In this document: one piece after another, positions 63,721 to 64,000 of the stretch | How the letters are laid out: every line of letters begins with the position of its first letter | How positions within the stretch are numbered: position 1 is the stretch's first letter | Source of the DNA: Prochlorococcus sp. AG-363-P01 | GTDB taxonomy: Bacteria > Cyanobacteriota > Cyanobacteriia > PCC-6307 > Cyanobiaceae | Direction of reading: 5' to 3' | DNA length: 64,000 nt | Assembly (NCBI GenBank): GCA_003278225.1 | Contig: QCGC01000002.1 | Span: 120,738-184,737, forward strand | Made by a program: the position numbers and the translations under genes | Notes under the pieces: model-generated | Database searches by the model: none | Told to the model about the DNA's origin: nothing | What the model saw: the letters and a program-made list of their open reading frames with translations, nothing else

Positions 63721-63929
63721 GGCTGATTCAAAGGTATTGGATAAACCATGGCTCTAACGATAAAGAATAGAGTTAGGAAGCCACTAATAAAAGCACAAAT
63801 TAGAGATACTGCTGTTACTGGATTGCGACCACGCTGTATTAAAGGTTCAAAAAATGCGGCAAAAATACCAAGAATAATTGTTATCAGGTATTTAGGGTAC
63901 CTTAGAACATTAGTAAAAAATTCACCCAT
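63717..63929 (-). CDS. DUF751-family small membrane protein
   Basis: [64 protein letters not shown]; overlaps rbfA start. Confidence 0.82.
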   Translation of the reverse strand: MGEFFTNVLRYPKYLITIILGIFAAFFEPLIQRGRNPVTAVSLICAFISGFLTLFFIVRAMVYPIPLNQP

Positions 63930-64000
63930 TAAACTGGCTCGTTAAGGACTTTGTAAGGCAATCTGCCTCTAATAGAGAGAAGTGCAAAAGCTAGAAGTCA

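Overview
The window is a contiguous piece of a cyanobacterial chromosome. Gene content and style (single-copy ndh genes, rpaA/rpaB, SLH-less porin, PDS/ZDS carotenoid route, very short spacers, AT-rich) fit a low-light-type Prochlorococcus; this is inferred from gene families, not from a database match. Almost everything is core housekeeping or photosynthesis: phylloquinone synthesis (menA/C/E plus a thioesterase), many NDH-1 subunits (ndhH, A-I-G-E, D, F, M, O), carotenoid enzymes (crtB, PDS, Z-ISO-like, ZDS), chlM, hemD, the fabD/fabH/plsX/plsC cluster, trpB, cysC, a cysteine synthase, gltA, radA, a Cu-ATPase-tmk-holB operon, and four light/redox-type regulators (Ycf29-like, PedR-like, RpaB, RpaA). 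There is one tRNA-Asn(GUU). I saw no CRISPR array, transposon, prophage or defence island. The most interesting signals lie in the few long spacers: (1) a broken small gene directly upstream of rpaA whose stop overlaps the rpaA start (TAATG); (2) a compact candidate sRNA with a C-rich loop between ndhO and an epimerase gene; (3) a structured transcript-like unit upstream of the porin gene, with a small ORF, a strong Shine-Dalgarno and a 16-bp terminator; (4) mutually exclusive inverted repeats over the start codon of the cysteine synthase gene; (5) a second possible degraded gene upstream of gltA. I found no convincing large novel multi-gene system.
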